64,000 nt of DNA from Clostridiales bacterium (lineage in GTDB: Bacteria > Bacillota > Clostridia > Oscillospirales > Oscillospiraceae), in assembly GCA_004556755.1 (NCBI GenBank), contig SFFW01000001.1, forward strand, positions 90,817 through 154,816. Direction: 5' to 3'. This document shows positions 52,626 through 61,327 of this stretch, one piece after another. The translations under genes were made by a program, and so were the position numbers. Below the pieces are notes generated by a model that worked only from the letters and a program-made list of their open reading frames with translations, ran no database searches and was not told the origin of the DNA. Positions within the stretch are counted from its first letter, which is position 1. Every line of letters starts with the position of its first letter.

Positions 52626-53624
52626 TCAGTTCCTTTCTTTGTTTCTGACATAAGCTTTCAGTGCGCCCGAAACGGCGGCGTACAGAACGCCCGCCACGGG
52701 CCAAACTATCCAAGTCATATCCCACTTGCGGCTTATAAAGCTCCACGCAAGGTATCCTGCGGTGACGACGCACCAGTACACTCCGCACCACGCCTCGACC
52801 GCTTTGTCGCCCTTCTTTTCGATGTCGGTGTAGTTGCCCTCCCGAAGCAGCATATCAAATCCGGACTTTATCATCGAGACCCTGACCATTATATACACAC
52901 CGACGGCTACCATGATGAGGAGCAGCGATGTGAGCGAGGTGGCGACATAGTCGGGAGCCTCCATCGCCGCAGCGACGATGAGCGGCAAAGCCGACAGCAC
53001 GCAGAGTATAACGCCGAGGGCGATACCTCTTGCAAAGTGCTTTTCAAACTCGGCTCTTCTTTCCTTTACAAGCCCCGTGACCCCGTATGCGGTCTCAAAA
53101 ACGTCCTTTTCGATGTACTTGAAGCGCTCTGATGCAAGTCCGTAGGATACGAATATGAACACCGCCGCAGCAACGAGCAAAAAGAGGACCACCATACCTA
53201 TCGCAATGGCAAAGGATTCCGTCACGTTCCACACACCCGACTCGGCAAGCCCCGCAAGGAATATCAGCAGCACCGGGGACAGGATGCACAGCATGACGCC
53301 GATTGCAACCTTTTTGCCGCCCTCACGGTTAAAGCGCATGAAGTCGTTAGCTTCCTCCATGCTCACCCTCCTTACGGGGGTATCCGTGCCGCCCTGTGTA
53401 TCGCTCTTGCGGCCGTCCGGCGCCTCGATCTCATCTTTTAATAAGTAGTCGGTGCTGACCTCGAAAAGCTCCGCCATTTGCAGCACACGCTGAAGGTCGG
53501 GCGTTGACTGTGCGCTTTCCCATTTGGAGACCGCCTGCCTCGATACGGAGAGCTTTTCCGCAAGCTCCTCCTGAGACAGTCCGAGTCTTTTTCTTTCGTC
53601 GATTATCTTGTCTGCCAATATCAT
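52626..53624 (-). CDS. XRE-type regulator with six transmembrane helices
   Basis: 332 aa from ATG 53624 (GGAGGAA 8 nt upstream; the earlier ATG at 53669 lacks one). Residues 5-60 are a classical helix-turn-helix: IIDERKRLGLSQEELAEKLSVSRQAVSKWESAQSTPDLQRVLQMAELF, then STDYLLKDE. About six hydrophobic helices follow, such as VAIGVMLCILSPVLLIFLAGL and YVATSLTSLLLIMVAVGVYIMV. It is thus a membrane-tethered transcription factor, probably of its own pspC-ABC operon; an extended -10 TGCTATTAT (53660-53668) lies upstream. Confidence 0.88.
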   Translation of the reverse strand: MILADKIIDERKRLGLSQEELAEKLSVSRQAVSKWESAQSTPDLQRVLQMAELFEVSTDYLLKDEIEAPDGRKSDTQGGTDTPVRRVSMEEANDFMRFNREGGKKVAIGVMLCILSPVLLIFLAGLAESGVWNVTESFAIAIGMVVLFLLVAAAVFIFVSYGLASERFKYIEKDVFETAYGVTGLVKERRAEFEKHFARGIALGVILCVLSALPLIVAAAMEAPDYVATSLTSLLLIMVAVGVYIMVRVSMIKSGFDMLLREGNYTDIEKKGDKAVEAWCGVYWCVVTAGYLAWSFISRKWDMTWIVWPVAGVLYAAVSGALKAYVRNKERN

Positions 53625-53730
53625 TTTCCGTTCCTCCGAACATTGTTTACTATGTGTCAATAATAGCAAAGCTCAGGTGAGAATACCAGCAAAAGAGCCT
53701 TGAAATTTGTCAACCGACGGTTGCGGAGCC

Positions 53731-54366
53731 TCATTTCAGGGCATTTATGTCGCCGTTTTGAATTGCGGAGAGGTTTTCTCTTATCCTTTCCTCGTCCCAA
53801 TCCCACCAGCGGAGCTTTTCGAGAGCGGCTATCGTATCGTCGTCAAAGCGCTTGCGGATGGGCTTTGCGGGTACACCGCCGACGATGGTGTACGGCGGTA
53901 CGTCCTTCGTCACGACGGCACGCGCTGCGATTATGGCGCCGTCGCCCACGGTCACGCCCGCAAGTATAAGCGCCTCGTAGCCTATCCAAACGTCGTTGCC
54001 TATCACAATATCGCCCTTCTTGTCCCACGCTTCCGAGATCGACACGGGGTCGGTTGGCAGTCCCCACTCCTCGAAGAATATCGGGAACGGGTATGTGGAA
54101 AGGCTCCTCAGGCTGTGGTTTGCGGCGTTAAACAAAAATTTTGCTCCGCAGGCGATCGAACAGAATTTGCCGATCTTCAGCTTGTCGCCGTTGCACTCCG
54201 GGTAGTGGTAAAGCACGTTGTTGCGCTGAAAGTCCCTCGGATCGTTCACAAAGTCGTCGTACATCGTATATTCCCCGACCTCAATGCTGTCGGAATGTAC
54301 GACGTTTTTCAGGTACACGGTGCTGTGTCCCTGAGAGCGAGGATATATCTTCCATTCGGGTATCAT
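53731..54366 (-). CDS. Vat/CatB family xenobiotic O-acetyltransferase
   Basis: 211 aa from ATG 54366 (GGGAGG upstream), though the frame stays open to 54492 into the tRNA. It is a left-handed beta-helix acetyltransferase: hexapeptide repeats IVIGNDVWIGYEALILAGVTVGDGAIIAARAVVTKDVPPYTIVGGVPAKPIRKRF, and the catalytic histidine in AANHSLRSLSTYPF. Members acetylate streptogramin A (Vat) or chloramphenicol (CatB), but chromosomal homologues of unknown substrate are common. The length (about 210) fits Vat. No mobile element is adjacent. Confidence 0.86.
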   Translation of the reverse strand: MIPEWKIYPRSQGHSTVYLKNVVHSDSIEVGEYTMYDDFVNDPRDFQRNNVLYHYPECNGDKLKIGKFCSIACGAKFLFNAANHSLRSLSTYPFPIFFEEWGLPTDPVSISEAWDKKGDIVIGNDVWIGYEALILAGVTVGDGAIIAARAVVTKDVPPYTIVGGVPAKPIRKRFDDDTIAALEKLRWWDWDEERIRENLSAIQNGDINALK

Positions 54367-54418
54367 TCTTGTTTCCTCCCTGTGTTTTTGCCATAATATC
54401 AGTCTGCGGCAGCCGTAT

Positions 54419-54459
54419 AAAAAAGAGTGTTCATAAGCTAAGCCTCTTACGAACACTCC
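54419..54459 (-). terminator. tRNA-Leu terminator
   Basis: Minus strand GAGTGTTCGTAAG / CTTATGAACACTC hairpin followed by six T, 6 nt after the tRNA 3' end. Confidence 0.88.
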
Positions 54460-54464
54460 GACCA

Positions 54465-54550
54465 TGGTGCCGGTGGTGGGACTCGAACCCACACGATGTT
54501 GCCATCGGCGGATTTTGAATCCGCTACGTCTACCATTCCATCACACCGGC
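54465..54550 (-). tRNA. tRNA-Leu (anticodon CAA)
   Basis: 86 nt. Acceptor stem GCCGGTG/CACCGGC with A discriminator and encoded CCA (54465-54467). Anticodon stem GCGGA/TCCGC around loop TTCAAAA gives CAA (reads UUG). Long variable arm CGATGGCAACATCG as in class II leucine tRNAs, and T-loop GGTTCGAGTCC. Confidence 0.97.
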
Positions 54551-54563
54551 ATTTGCGGTGTCC

Positions 54564-54592
54564 AGTATATAACATAAGAAGCTCTTTTTCAA
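54564..54592 (-). promoter_or_regulatory. tRNA-Leu promoter
   Basis: TTGAAA (54587-54592), 17-bp spacer, TATACT (54564-54569) on the minus strand, 14 bp before the tRNA. Confidence 0.75.
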
Positions 54593-54655
54593 GTTATATT
54601 TTTTCGGTCACAAAATTTTTATAGTTTCCCTCTACCATATTTAAATAAAATATGT

Positions 54656-54669
54656 TACAATATTATAAT
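54656..54669 (+). promoter_or_regulatory. -10 region of the two-component operon
   Basis: Overlapping candidates TACAAT (54656-54661, preceded by TGT as an extended -10) and TATAAT (54664-54669), in an AT-rich stretch 29 nt before the response regulator start. Confidence 0.45.
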
Positions 54670-54697
54670 GTAAAAAAATGATGAAAGAGGCGTAACC

Positions 54698-55387
54698 ATG
54701 AAAAAGATACTCGTACTTGAGGACGAACCGAATATCCGCAGTTTTGTGGTAATAAACCTCCGCCGCAACGGATATGAGCCTATTGAAGCCGCAAACGGCG
54801 CCGAAGCGATAAGCCAGCTTGAGAAGAATCCCGACATAAGTCTTGCTCTGCTCGACGTCATGCTTCCCGATATCGACGGCTTTGAGGTGTGTAGGCGTAT
54901 TCGTGCCTCCGGCTCAAAAATCGGCATTATCATGCTTACCGCCAAGAGTCAGGAAATAGATAAGGTCACGGGTCTTATGACCGGTGCGGACGATTACGTC
55001 ACAAAGCCCTTCTCCCCCGCCGAGCTCACCGCCCGTGTAGACGCTCTCGTAAGGCGTCTCGGAAACGGTGCTAATCAGAAGCCGAGCTATGAGATCTCCA
55101 GCGGTCCCTTCCTTCTCAACACCAGAAATCGCACCCTTGAAAAGGACTGCCGCAGACTGAAGCTTACGCAGATCGAGTATCTGCTGATGAAACTTTTCAT
55201 GGAAAACCCCGGCAGAGCAATGTCCCGTGAGGATATACTCCGTGCCGTTTGGGGTGAGGATTTTACGGGCGAGCTTAAAACCGTCGACGTAAACATCCGC
55301 CGTCTCCGTATCAAAATCGAAAATGATCCCACCGAGCCGGAGTACCTCACCACCGTTTGGGGTTACGGCTATAAATGGGGTTACTGA
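54698..55387 (+). CDS. OmpR/PhoB-family response regulator
   Basis: 229 aa. Receiver domain: acidic pocket LEDEPN, phosphorylation site Asp53 in LLDVMLPDIDG, switch Thr81 in MLTAKSQ, and Lys103 in VTKPFSP. C-terminal winged helix: LTQIEYLLMKLFMENPGRAMSREDILRAVWGEDF and KTVDVNIRRLRIKIENDPTEPEYLTTVWGYGYKW. Encoded with the next kinase gene, whose start lies 20 nt after its stop. The operon may be sensitive to envelope signals, but the stimulus is not inferable. Confidence 0.95.
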   Translation: MKKILVLEDEPNIRSFVVINLRRNGYEPIEAANGAEAISQLEKNPDISLALLDVMLPDIDGFEVCRRIRASGSKIGIIMLTAKSQEIDKVTGLMTGADDYVTKPFSPAELTARVDALVRRLGNGANQKPSYEISSGPFLLNTRNRTLEKDCRRLKLTQIEYLLMKLFMENPGRAMSREDILRAVWGEDFTGELKTVDVNIRRLRIKIENDPTEPEYLTTVWGYGYKWGY

Positions 55388-55407
55388 TTCCTTGGAAGTG
55401 TCCCGTT

Positions 55408-56400
55408 ATGTTTAAAAACCTCAAATTCCAGCTCCTCTCATCCAGCATTATCGCTATCATTTTAATAGCGTGCTTTATCGCATTTGCCGCAAACGGCTAT
55501 CTTATCATATCTATAGTCTTTGCCGTCATCATAGCGGCATACATCGTCTGCGTTAACGTTTGGTTTGACGTGTATGTCAGCAAGCCGATACAGGATCTTA
55601 CCGAAACGGCAAAGCGCATCGCCGCCGGCAGCTACGGCACGCAGGTCAAGAAGCTTGCCGACAACGAGATCGGCGATCTAACGGACGAGATAAACCAGAT
55701 GTCAACAAAGATAGGTCTTGCCGACAAGGCGACGACCGAGTTCGTCTCTCAGATCTCGCACGAGCTGAGAACGCCGCTCACAGCCATAACCGGCTGGAGC
55801 GAGACCTTGCAGTACGACCCCGCCATTCAGGGGGATTCTCTGCGGGGACTCATAATCATCACAAAGGAAGCGGAACGTCTTACCGGCATGGTAACCGACC
55901 TTCTGATATTCTCGCGCATACAGGACGGAAGATTTAATCTCCGTGTCGAGCTTATCGACATTGCCGCCGAGTTTGAGGACTCCATCTTTACCTACGGCAA
56001 TCTTATGAAGCAGTCGGGCATCGAGCTTAAATACACCGCTCCCGATTACGACATTCCCCTCATCTCAGGCGACCCGGAGCGCTTAAAGCAGGTATTTTTG
56101 AATGTGCTTGACAACGCTGCCAAGCACGGCGGCGACGGCAAGCTTGTTGAGGCGTGGATGACGGCAGGCAACAGCTACGTTACCATCAACATAAGGGACC
56201 ACGGTCGGGGCATCCCGGTCGATGAGCTTCCCTACGTCAAAGTTAAGTTTTATAAAGGCAGTTCCAAAAACAGAGGCAGCGGCATAGGTCTTGCCGTGTG
56301 CAACGAGATCGTCCTCAAGCACGGCGGCAGCCTCGACATCGGCAACGCCGAAGGCGGCGGCTGCATCGTCAGCATAAAGCTTCCCCTGCAAAAGAACTGA
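55408..56400 (+). CDS. sensor histidine kinase
   Basis: 330 aa from ATG 55408 (GGAAG about 10 nt upstream; a longer frame from 55375 overlaps the regulator gene). Two adjacent membrane helices (about 8-50) with almost no external loop, HAMP (VSKPIQDLTETAKRIAAGSYGTQVKKLADNEIGDL), dimerisation/phosphoacceptor with His about 118 in VSQISHELRTPLTAITGW, and HATPase: NVLDNAAKHGG (N), IRDHGRGIP (G1), GSGIGLAVCNEIV (G2). The lack of an external sensor resembles intramembrane-sensing kinases. Confidence 0.93.
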   Translation: MFKNLKFQLLSSSIIAIILIACFIAFAANGYLIISIVFAVIIAAYIVCVNVWFDVYVSKPIQDLTETAKRIAAGSYGTQVKKLADNEIGDLTDEINQMSTKIGLADKATTEFVSQISHELRTPLTAITGWSETLQYDPAIQGDSLRGLIIITKEAERLTGMVTDLLIFSRIQDGRFNLRVELIDIAAEFEDSIFTYGNLMKQSGIELKYTAPDYDIPLISGDPERLKQVFLNVLDNAAKHGGDGKLVEAWMTAGNSYVTINIRDHGRGIPVDELPYVKVKFYKGSSKNRGSGIGLAVCNEIVLKHGGSLDIGNAEGGGCIVSIKLPLQKN

Positions 56401-56412
56401 CAGGTATTTTCT

Positions 56413-57363
56413 ATGTCAACCAACGATAAAAAATCATGTGAATTTCGCACTTCAATAGGCGGACAGGCTCTTATCGAGGGCATTATGATGCTCGGTCCAG
56501 ATAAACGTGCCATCGTATGCCGAACAGAGGACGGCTTTGTCGAAAAGGTCACGCCCGTAAAGCCGGTGAAGGATCGCTTCTTTTTGTGGCGGCTCCCGTT
56601 TTTCCGTGGTATTGCGGGCTTTTTCTCCGCAATGGTCAACGGCGTCAAGGCTATCTCCTTTTCCGCAGATCAGCTCCCCGAAGATATGCAGGAGCAGCCG
56701 GGCAAGCTCGATCTTTGGATAGAGCGCCACTTCTCCGACGAAACGGCGCAGAAGATCATTATCGGTATCGCCGTCGTTTTGGGCATTGCGCTGTCGCTCC
56801 TCCTTTTCCTGCTGCTCCCCACCGTCATAGTCGGCTTTATACCCGGACTTAAAGAGAGCTTCTACTGGCGCACGCTTGTTGAGGGCATCGTTAAAATCGC
56901 CATTTTCTTTGTCTATCTACTCCTCTGCTCACGGCTTAAGGACATGAAGCGCCTCTTTGCCTACCACGGTGCGGAGCATAAGACGATATTCTGCTACGAA
57001 AAGGGACTGCCGCTCACGGTCGAAAACGTTCGTCCGCAGGGCAAGCTGCATCCGAGATGCGGTACGAGCTTTATATTCGTCGTTTTGATAATCAGTATCT
57101 TCACGGGTTCATTTATCCATGTCTCCGACACGATTGCAAGAACGGGACTGAAGCTTCTTATTCTGCCTGTGATAGTCGGAGTGAGCTACGAGATAAACCG
57201 CTGGGTCGGGAGACACGACAACGTCCTCTCCTCCATCCTTTCGTGGCCCGGCAAGCAGATGCAGCGTATTACGACGAACGAGCCGGACGACGGTATGATC
57301 GAGTGTGCGATCCGCGCGCTTGAGCTTGTCATTCCCGAAGAAGCAGGCTCCGATAAATGGTGA
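56413..57363 (+). CDS. DUF1385 family membrane protein
   Basis: 316 aa. Starts with the diagnostic TSIGGQALIEGIMMLGPDKRA, has PFFRGI, YHGAEHKTIFCYEKGLPLTVENVRPQGKLHPRCGTSF (the conserved cysteine- and histidine-rich segment), and about four membrane helices; ends IECAIRALELVIPEE. DUF1385 genes lie next to prmC in many Firmicutes, as here. Function unknown; some members (YqhQ) have been linked with cell envelope stress. Confidence 0.88.
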   Translation: MSTNDKKSCEFRTSIGGQALIEGIMMLGPDKRAIVCRTEDGFVEKVTPVKPVKDRFFLWRLPFFRGIAGFFSAMVNGVKAISFSADQLPEDMQEQPGKLDLWIERHFSDETAQKIIIGIAVVLGIALSLLLFLLLPTVIVGFIPGLKESFYWRTLVEGIVKIAIFFVYLLLCSRLKDMKRLFAYHGAEHKTIFCYEKGLPLTVENVRPQGKLHPRCGTSFIFVVLIISIFTGSFIHVSDTIARTGLKLLILPVIVGVSYEINRWVGRHDNVLSSILSWPGKQMQRITTNEPDDGMIECAIRALELVIPEEAGSDKW

Positions 57364-57382
57364 TTTACAAGGACTGTTAACG

Positions 57383-58252
57383 ATGCCTAAAACATATAAC
57401 GATATATATTTTTCCGTCAGGTCGCAGCTTCGTGACAGCGGCGTTTCGGCTTATGCGCTTGAGGCGAGGATCCTTGTCGCCGCCGCTGCCGGAAAAACCA
57501 CGGAGCAGCTTATGCGTGACCTAAACCTCTACACCTCCGATGCGATAGAGAATACCGCAATGGAAATGCTCCGGCGCAGGCTCAAGGGTGAGCCTCTTGC
57601 CTACATTTCCGGCTCATGGGAGTTTTACGGCCTGCCGATGACCGTCACGCCCGACGTTCTCATTCCCCGCATGGATACCGAGGTCTTGGTCGACGCTGCC
57701 ATAGCATCCATAAAGTCACGGGGCATGAAAGCGAGAGTGCTTGATCTCTGCTGCGGAAGCGGCTGTATCGCCTGCGCCATCAGTTCGGCGATGCCGGCGT
57801 CACGACTGGTTGCGGCGGACATCAGCCTTCCGGCGCTTGAGGTTTGCAGGCGCAATATAAAGGATAACAAGCTCTCGGCAAAGGTCATCACCATGCAAGC
57901 GGATGCCGCAGCATGGCCGCCCATGAGCATAGGGAGCTTTGACCTCATAGTCTCAAACCCTCCCTACATCGCATCGGGCGAGCTTATCGAGCTTGACGGC
58001 TCCGTTCGTGATTTTGAGCCGCTCGGCGCTCTCGACGGCGGCGAGGACGGGCTTGACTTCTACCGTGCGATCATCAAATACTGGACGATAACCCTGCGTC
58101 CGAATGCCGAAATGATGTTCGAGGTCGGCGAAGGTCAAGCGGACGCCGTTAAAGATATGCTCCTTCAGGCGGGCTTTGTCTCCGTCGATGTGAGGCTCGA
58201 CACTCTCGGCACCGAGCGTGTCGTCATCGGAAAATGGAAAAACGAATACTGA
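57383..58252 (+). CDS. prmC: release factor glutamine methyltransferase
   Basis: 289 aa from ATG 57383, with AAGGA about 10 nt upstream; the earlier start at 57305 would overlap the DUF1385 gene by 58 nt. Methylates Gln of the GGQ motif of RF1/RF2. N-terminal substrate-binding helical domain, ISGSWEFYGLPMTVTPDVLIPRMDTEVLVD, SAM motif VLDLCCGSGCIACAIS, and the active-site NPPY in IVSNPPYIAS. Normal length. prfA is not adjacent. Confidence 0.94.
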   Translation: MPKTYNDIYFSVRSQLRDSGVSAYALEARILVAAAAGKTTEQLMRDLNLYTSDAIENTAMEMLRRRLKGEPLAYISGSWEFYGLPMTVTPDVLIPRMDTEVLVDAAIASIKSRGMKARVLDLCCGSGCIACAISSAMPASRLVAADISLPALEVCRRNIKDNKLSAKVITMQADAAAWPPMSIGSFDLIVSNPPYIASGELIELDGSVRDFEPLGALDGGEDGLDFYRAIIKYWTITLRPNAEMMFEVGEGQADAVKDMLLQAGFVSVDVRLDTLGTERVVIGKWKNEY

Positions 58253-58272
58253 TATACATGAGGTGTACTTAA

Positions 58273-59373
58273 ATGGCAGAAAAGAAAAAAGCTCCGATCT
58301 CCACCCACGGGCAGTCCTCGGACAAGAAGAAAGCACTTGAGACCTGCATTGCGCAGATAGAGAAGAACTACGGCAAGGGCGCCATTATGCGTCTCGGCGA
58401 CGACATCCCCGTAAACGTCGAAGCGCTCACCACCGGTTCCCTTTCGCTCGACCTTGCTCTCGGCATAGGCGGCGTTCCCAAGGGCCGTATCGTTGAGATC
58501 TACGGGCCCGAAGCTTCCGGTAAGACCACCCTTGCACTGCACGTCGTCGCTGCCGCTCAGAAGGCCGGCGGCGAAGCGGCTTACATCGACGTCGAACACG
58601 CACTCGAACCCGCATACGCCCGTGCGCTCGGCGTTGACATTGACAGTCTGCTCATCTCTCAGCCTGACACCGGCGAGCAGGCGCTCGACATCACCGAGAG
58701 CCTTGTCCGCTCCTCTGCGGTCGACGTAGTCGTCGTCGACTCCGTCGCGGCTCTCATTCCCCGTATTGAGCTTGAGGGTGAAATGGGCGACACCGTCGTC
58801 GGTGCGCTTGCAAGGCTAATGTCGCAGGCAATGCGCCGTTTGGCGGGCTGCATCGCCAAGAACGGCTGCACCGTCATCTTCATAAACCAGCTCCGTCAGA
58901 AGATCGGCGTTATGTACGGCAACCCCGAAACCACCCCAGGCGGTCTTGCTTTGAAATATTACGCCTCCGTCCGTATCGACGTAAGGCGCACCGAGACCCT
59001 TAAGGTCAACGGCGAGATGATCGGCAACCGCACCAGAGCAAAAGTTATAAAGAATAAGTGCGCTCCTCCGTTCAAAGAGGCCGAGTTTGACATTATGTAC
59101 GGCGAAGGTATTTCCAAAGTCGGTGAGATCATCGATCTCGGCGTTAAGCTGGAGCTTATCGATAAGGCGGGCGCATGGTTCACCGTCAACGGTCAGCGCA
59201 TTCAGGGACGTGACGCCGTTAAGGAATATCTCCAGAAGAACCCCGAGGTTCAGGACGAGCTTGAAAAGCAGATCCGTGATAATGCGCACAAGCTTATGAG
59301 TCCGCAGGCAAGAAAAGCAGCTCAGGCGGCAGGCCGTGCGGTCGATGTTTCCGCCGAAGATTTTGAAGGCTGA
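58273..59373 (+). CDS. recA: recombinase RecA
   Basis: 366 aa. ATPase forming filaments on ssDNA for homologous recombination and SOS induction. Walker A GPEASGKTT (78-86), Walker B LVVVDSVAAL-like VVVVDSVAALIP, GALARLMSQAMRRLAGC, loop INQLRQKIGVMYGNPETTPGGLALKYYASVRIDVRR, and the C-terminal VKEYLQKNPEVQDELEKQIRDNA. It overlaps recX by 1 nt. No LexA box is obvious upstream. Confidence 0.98.
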   Translation: MAEKKKAPISTHGQSSDKKKALETCIAQIEKNYGKGAIMRLGDDIPVNVEALTTGSLSLDLALGIGGVPKGRIVEIYGPEASGKTTLALHVVAAAQKAGGEAAYIDVEHALEPAYARALGVDIDSLLISQPDTGEQALDITESLVRSSAVDVVVVDSVAALIPRIELEGEMGDTVVGALARLMSQAMRRLAGCIAKNGCTVIFINQLRQKIGVMYGNPETTPGGLALKYYASVRIDVRRTETLKVNGEMIGNRTRAKVIKNKCAPPFKEAEFDIMYGEGISKVGEIIDLGVKLELIDKAGAWFTVNGQRIQGRDAVKEYLQKNPEVQDELEKQIRDNAHKLMSPQARKAAQAAGRAVDVSAEDFEG

Positions 59374-59990
59374 TGTCGCTTATTACCGTTACCGGGATAA
59401 GACAGACCTCACCCGAACGCTTTGTCCTTGAGTTTTCCGACGGCAGTGAGCTTAAAACCACGCTCTCCGTGCTGACGGATAGGTTTATCCACACAGGCAC
59501 CGAGCTTGACGATGAGGCGTACAGCGCTCTCCATGCCGCTTCCACCCTTTCGCTGTGTAAGGCAAGGGCGCTGCGCATCATTAACGCTCGACCGATGTCG
59601 CAGCAGGAAATGCGAAAGCGCCTTATTGAAAAGGGCGAAGTCGAGGAAAACGCTGAAGCTGCAACGCTTTGGCTGTGCGACATGGGACTTATCGACGACC
59701 GGCGCTATGCGGCGTCGCTCGTAAGGCACTACGCCGCCAAGGGCTTCGGCAGAGCGAGGATCACACAGGAGCTGCGGCGGCACGGCATCGGACATGAGCT
59801 GTGGGACGAGGCGCTTTGCGAAATGCCGGAGCAGGATGACCGCCTGAGGAGCTTTATCGCTTCACGGCTCACTGACCCCGACGACAAGGTGCAGGTCCGC
59901 AAGATCTCAAATACTCTGTTTCGCAGGGGCTACTCCTGGGACGAAATACGTCACGCAATAAATCAATATATTAGCGAGGAATTTCAATGA
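59373..59990 (+). CDS. recX: regulatory protein RecX
   Basis: 205 aa, mostly helical, three-repeat RecX fold: ARALRIINARPMSQQEMRKRLIEKGEVEENAEAATLWLCDMGLIDDRRYAASLVRHYAAKGFGRARITQELRRHGIGHELWDEAL and RKISNTLFRRGYSWDEIRHAINQY. Inhibits RecA filament extension. It starts on the recA stop (TGATG) and overlaps rimO by 4 nt. A few-residue N-terminal extension (ISLITVTGIRQTSPERFVLEF) is variable in the family. Confidence 0.9.
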   Translation: MSLITVTGIRQTSPERFVLEFSDGSELKTTLSVLTDRFIHTGTELDDEAYSALHAASTLSLCKARALRIINARPMSQQEMRKRLIEKGEVEENAEAATLWLCDMGLIDDRRYAASLVRHYAAKGFGRARITQELRRHGIGHELWDEALCEMPEQDDRLRSFIASRLTDPDDKVQVRKISNTLFRRGYSWDEIRHAINQYISEEFQ

Positions 59991-61306
59991 AAAAAAGCAT
60001 TGCCCTCATTTCGCTCGGCTGCGCAAAAAATCTTGTGAACAGCGAGCAAATGCTGTATCTTCTTGATGAAGCGGGCTACGCTCTCTCCCCCGACCCGGAG
60101 GGCTGTGATGCGGTTATCATAAACACCTGCGGCTTTATCGATGCCGCAAAGAGCGAAGCGATCGACACAATACTGCAAATGGCTGAGCTCAAAGCCGCCA
60201 GCAAACTCGGAAAGATCATTGTAACCGGCTGTCTGCCGGAGCGATACCGTGACGATATCAGAGCGGAGCTTCCCGAAATTGATGCTATCTTAGGCGTCGG
60301 CAGCTTTGCCGATATCGTGTCCGCACTCGACGAGGCGTTTGCCGGAAACATCGTCGAATACTTCGGCGACAAAAACGCCCCCGTGGACGAGCTGCCGAGA
60401 GTGGTCAGCACGGGTCCTTCGTGGGCGTACCTCAAAATCGCCGAGGGCTGCGACAACTTCTGTGCGTTCTGCGCCATTCCATATATTCGGGGTAGATACC
60501 GCTCTCGCAGTATGACTAACATACTTGAGGAAGCCCGTTCGCTTGCCGAGCACGGCGTCAAGGAGCTTATTGTTATCGCTCAGGATATCACGAAATACGG
60601 CACCGATCTCTACGGCAAGCGTTCGCTTGCGGAGCTTTGCTCGAAGCTTTCCGAGATCGACGGCATTGAGTGGATAAGGCTTCACTATACATATCCCGAT
60701 CAGTTTGACGATGAGCTGATAGACGAGATCGCTTCAAACGACAAGATCGTGAAGTATCTCGACATTCCCATTCAGCATATAAACGACGGCATTTTAAGGG
60801 CCATGAACCGTCATGGTACAAGCGACGATATTCGTCAGCTCTTTAAAGACCTGCGGCAAAGAATTCCCGGTCTTGTCCTGCGCACCAGCATTATTGCCGG
60901 TCTCCCCGGCGAAGGCGAAGCCGAGTTTGAGGAGCTTTGTGAGTTCCTGCGTGAGGCAAAGATCGAGCGTGCGGGTGTCTTCCCCTTCTCTCCCGAAGAA
61001 GGAACAAGGGCCGCAAAAATGGAACACGTTGATTTTGAGACAGCACAGCGCAGAGCAGAACTTATAATGCAGCTTCAGTCCGAGATAATGGAGGAGTTCT
61101 GCCGCTCTCAGGTCGGAAAGACGCTTCGGGTGCTGTGCGAAGGTTACGACGAGGAGCAGAAGATGTTCTTCGGTCGCAGCTATGCCGATTCTCCCGACAT
61201 TGACGGACTTGTATTCTTTGACGGTGCAGGCTGTGAAGGCAACATCGTTGACGTTAAGATCACCGCAATTACAGACGAATGTTTTCTTGTTGGAGAAGAA
61301 GTTTGA
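59987..61306 (+). CDS. rimO: ribosomal protein S12 methylthiotransferase RimO
   Basis: 439 aa radical SAM enzyme that methylthiolates Asp88 of S12. UPF0004 domain with SLGCAKNLVNSEQML and NTCGFIDAAKSEAID (cysteines for the second [4Fe-4S] cluster), radical SAM motif GCDNFCAFCAIPYIRGRYRSR (about 153-173), and the C-terminal TRAM domain ending ITDECFLVGEEV. SLGCAKN with N rather than the MiaB-type CxxN spacing and the FCAFC CxxxCxxC pattern distinguish RimO. Confidence 0.93.
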   Translation: MKKSIALISLGCAKNLVNSEQMLYLLDEAGYALSPDPEGCDAVIINTCGFIDAAKSEAIDTILQMAELKAASKLGKIIVTGCLPERYRDDIRAELPEIDAILGVGSFADIVSALDEAFAGNIVEYFGDKNAPVDELPRVVSTGPSWAYLKIAEGCDNFCAFCAIPYIRGRYRSRSMTNILEEARSLAEHGVKELIVIAQDITKYGTDLYGKRSLAELCSKLSEIDGIEWIRLHYTYPDQFDDELIDEIASNDKIVKYLDIPIQHINDGILRAMNRHGTSDDIRQLFKDLRQRIPGLVLRTSIIAGLPGEGEAEFEELCEFLREAKIERAGVFPFSPEEGTRAAKMEHVDFETAQRRAELIMQLQSEIMEEFCRSQVGKTLRVLCEGYDEEQKMFFGRSYADSPDIDGLVFFDGAGCEGNIVDVKITAITDECFLVGEEV

Positions 61307-61327
61307 CACGTTTAAGGGGGCTCTTTT

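Noticed and set aside
53731..54366. Acetyltransferase as acquired antibiotic resistance
   Set aside because: There are no mobile elements and the composition does not differ from neighbours; a chromosomal homologue of unknown substrate is more likely.
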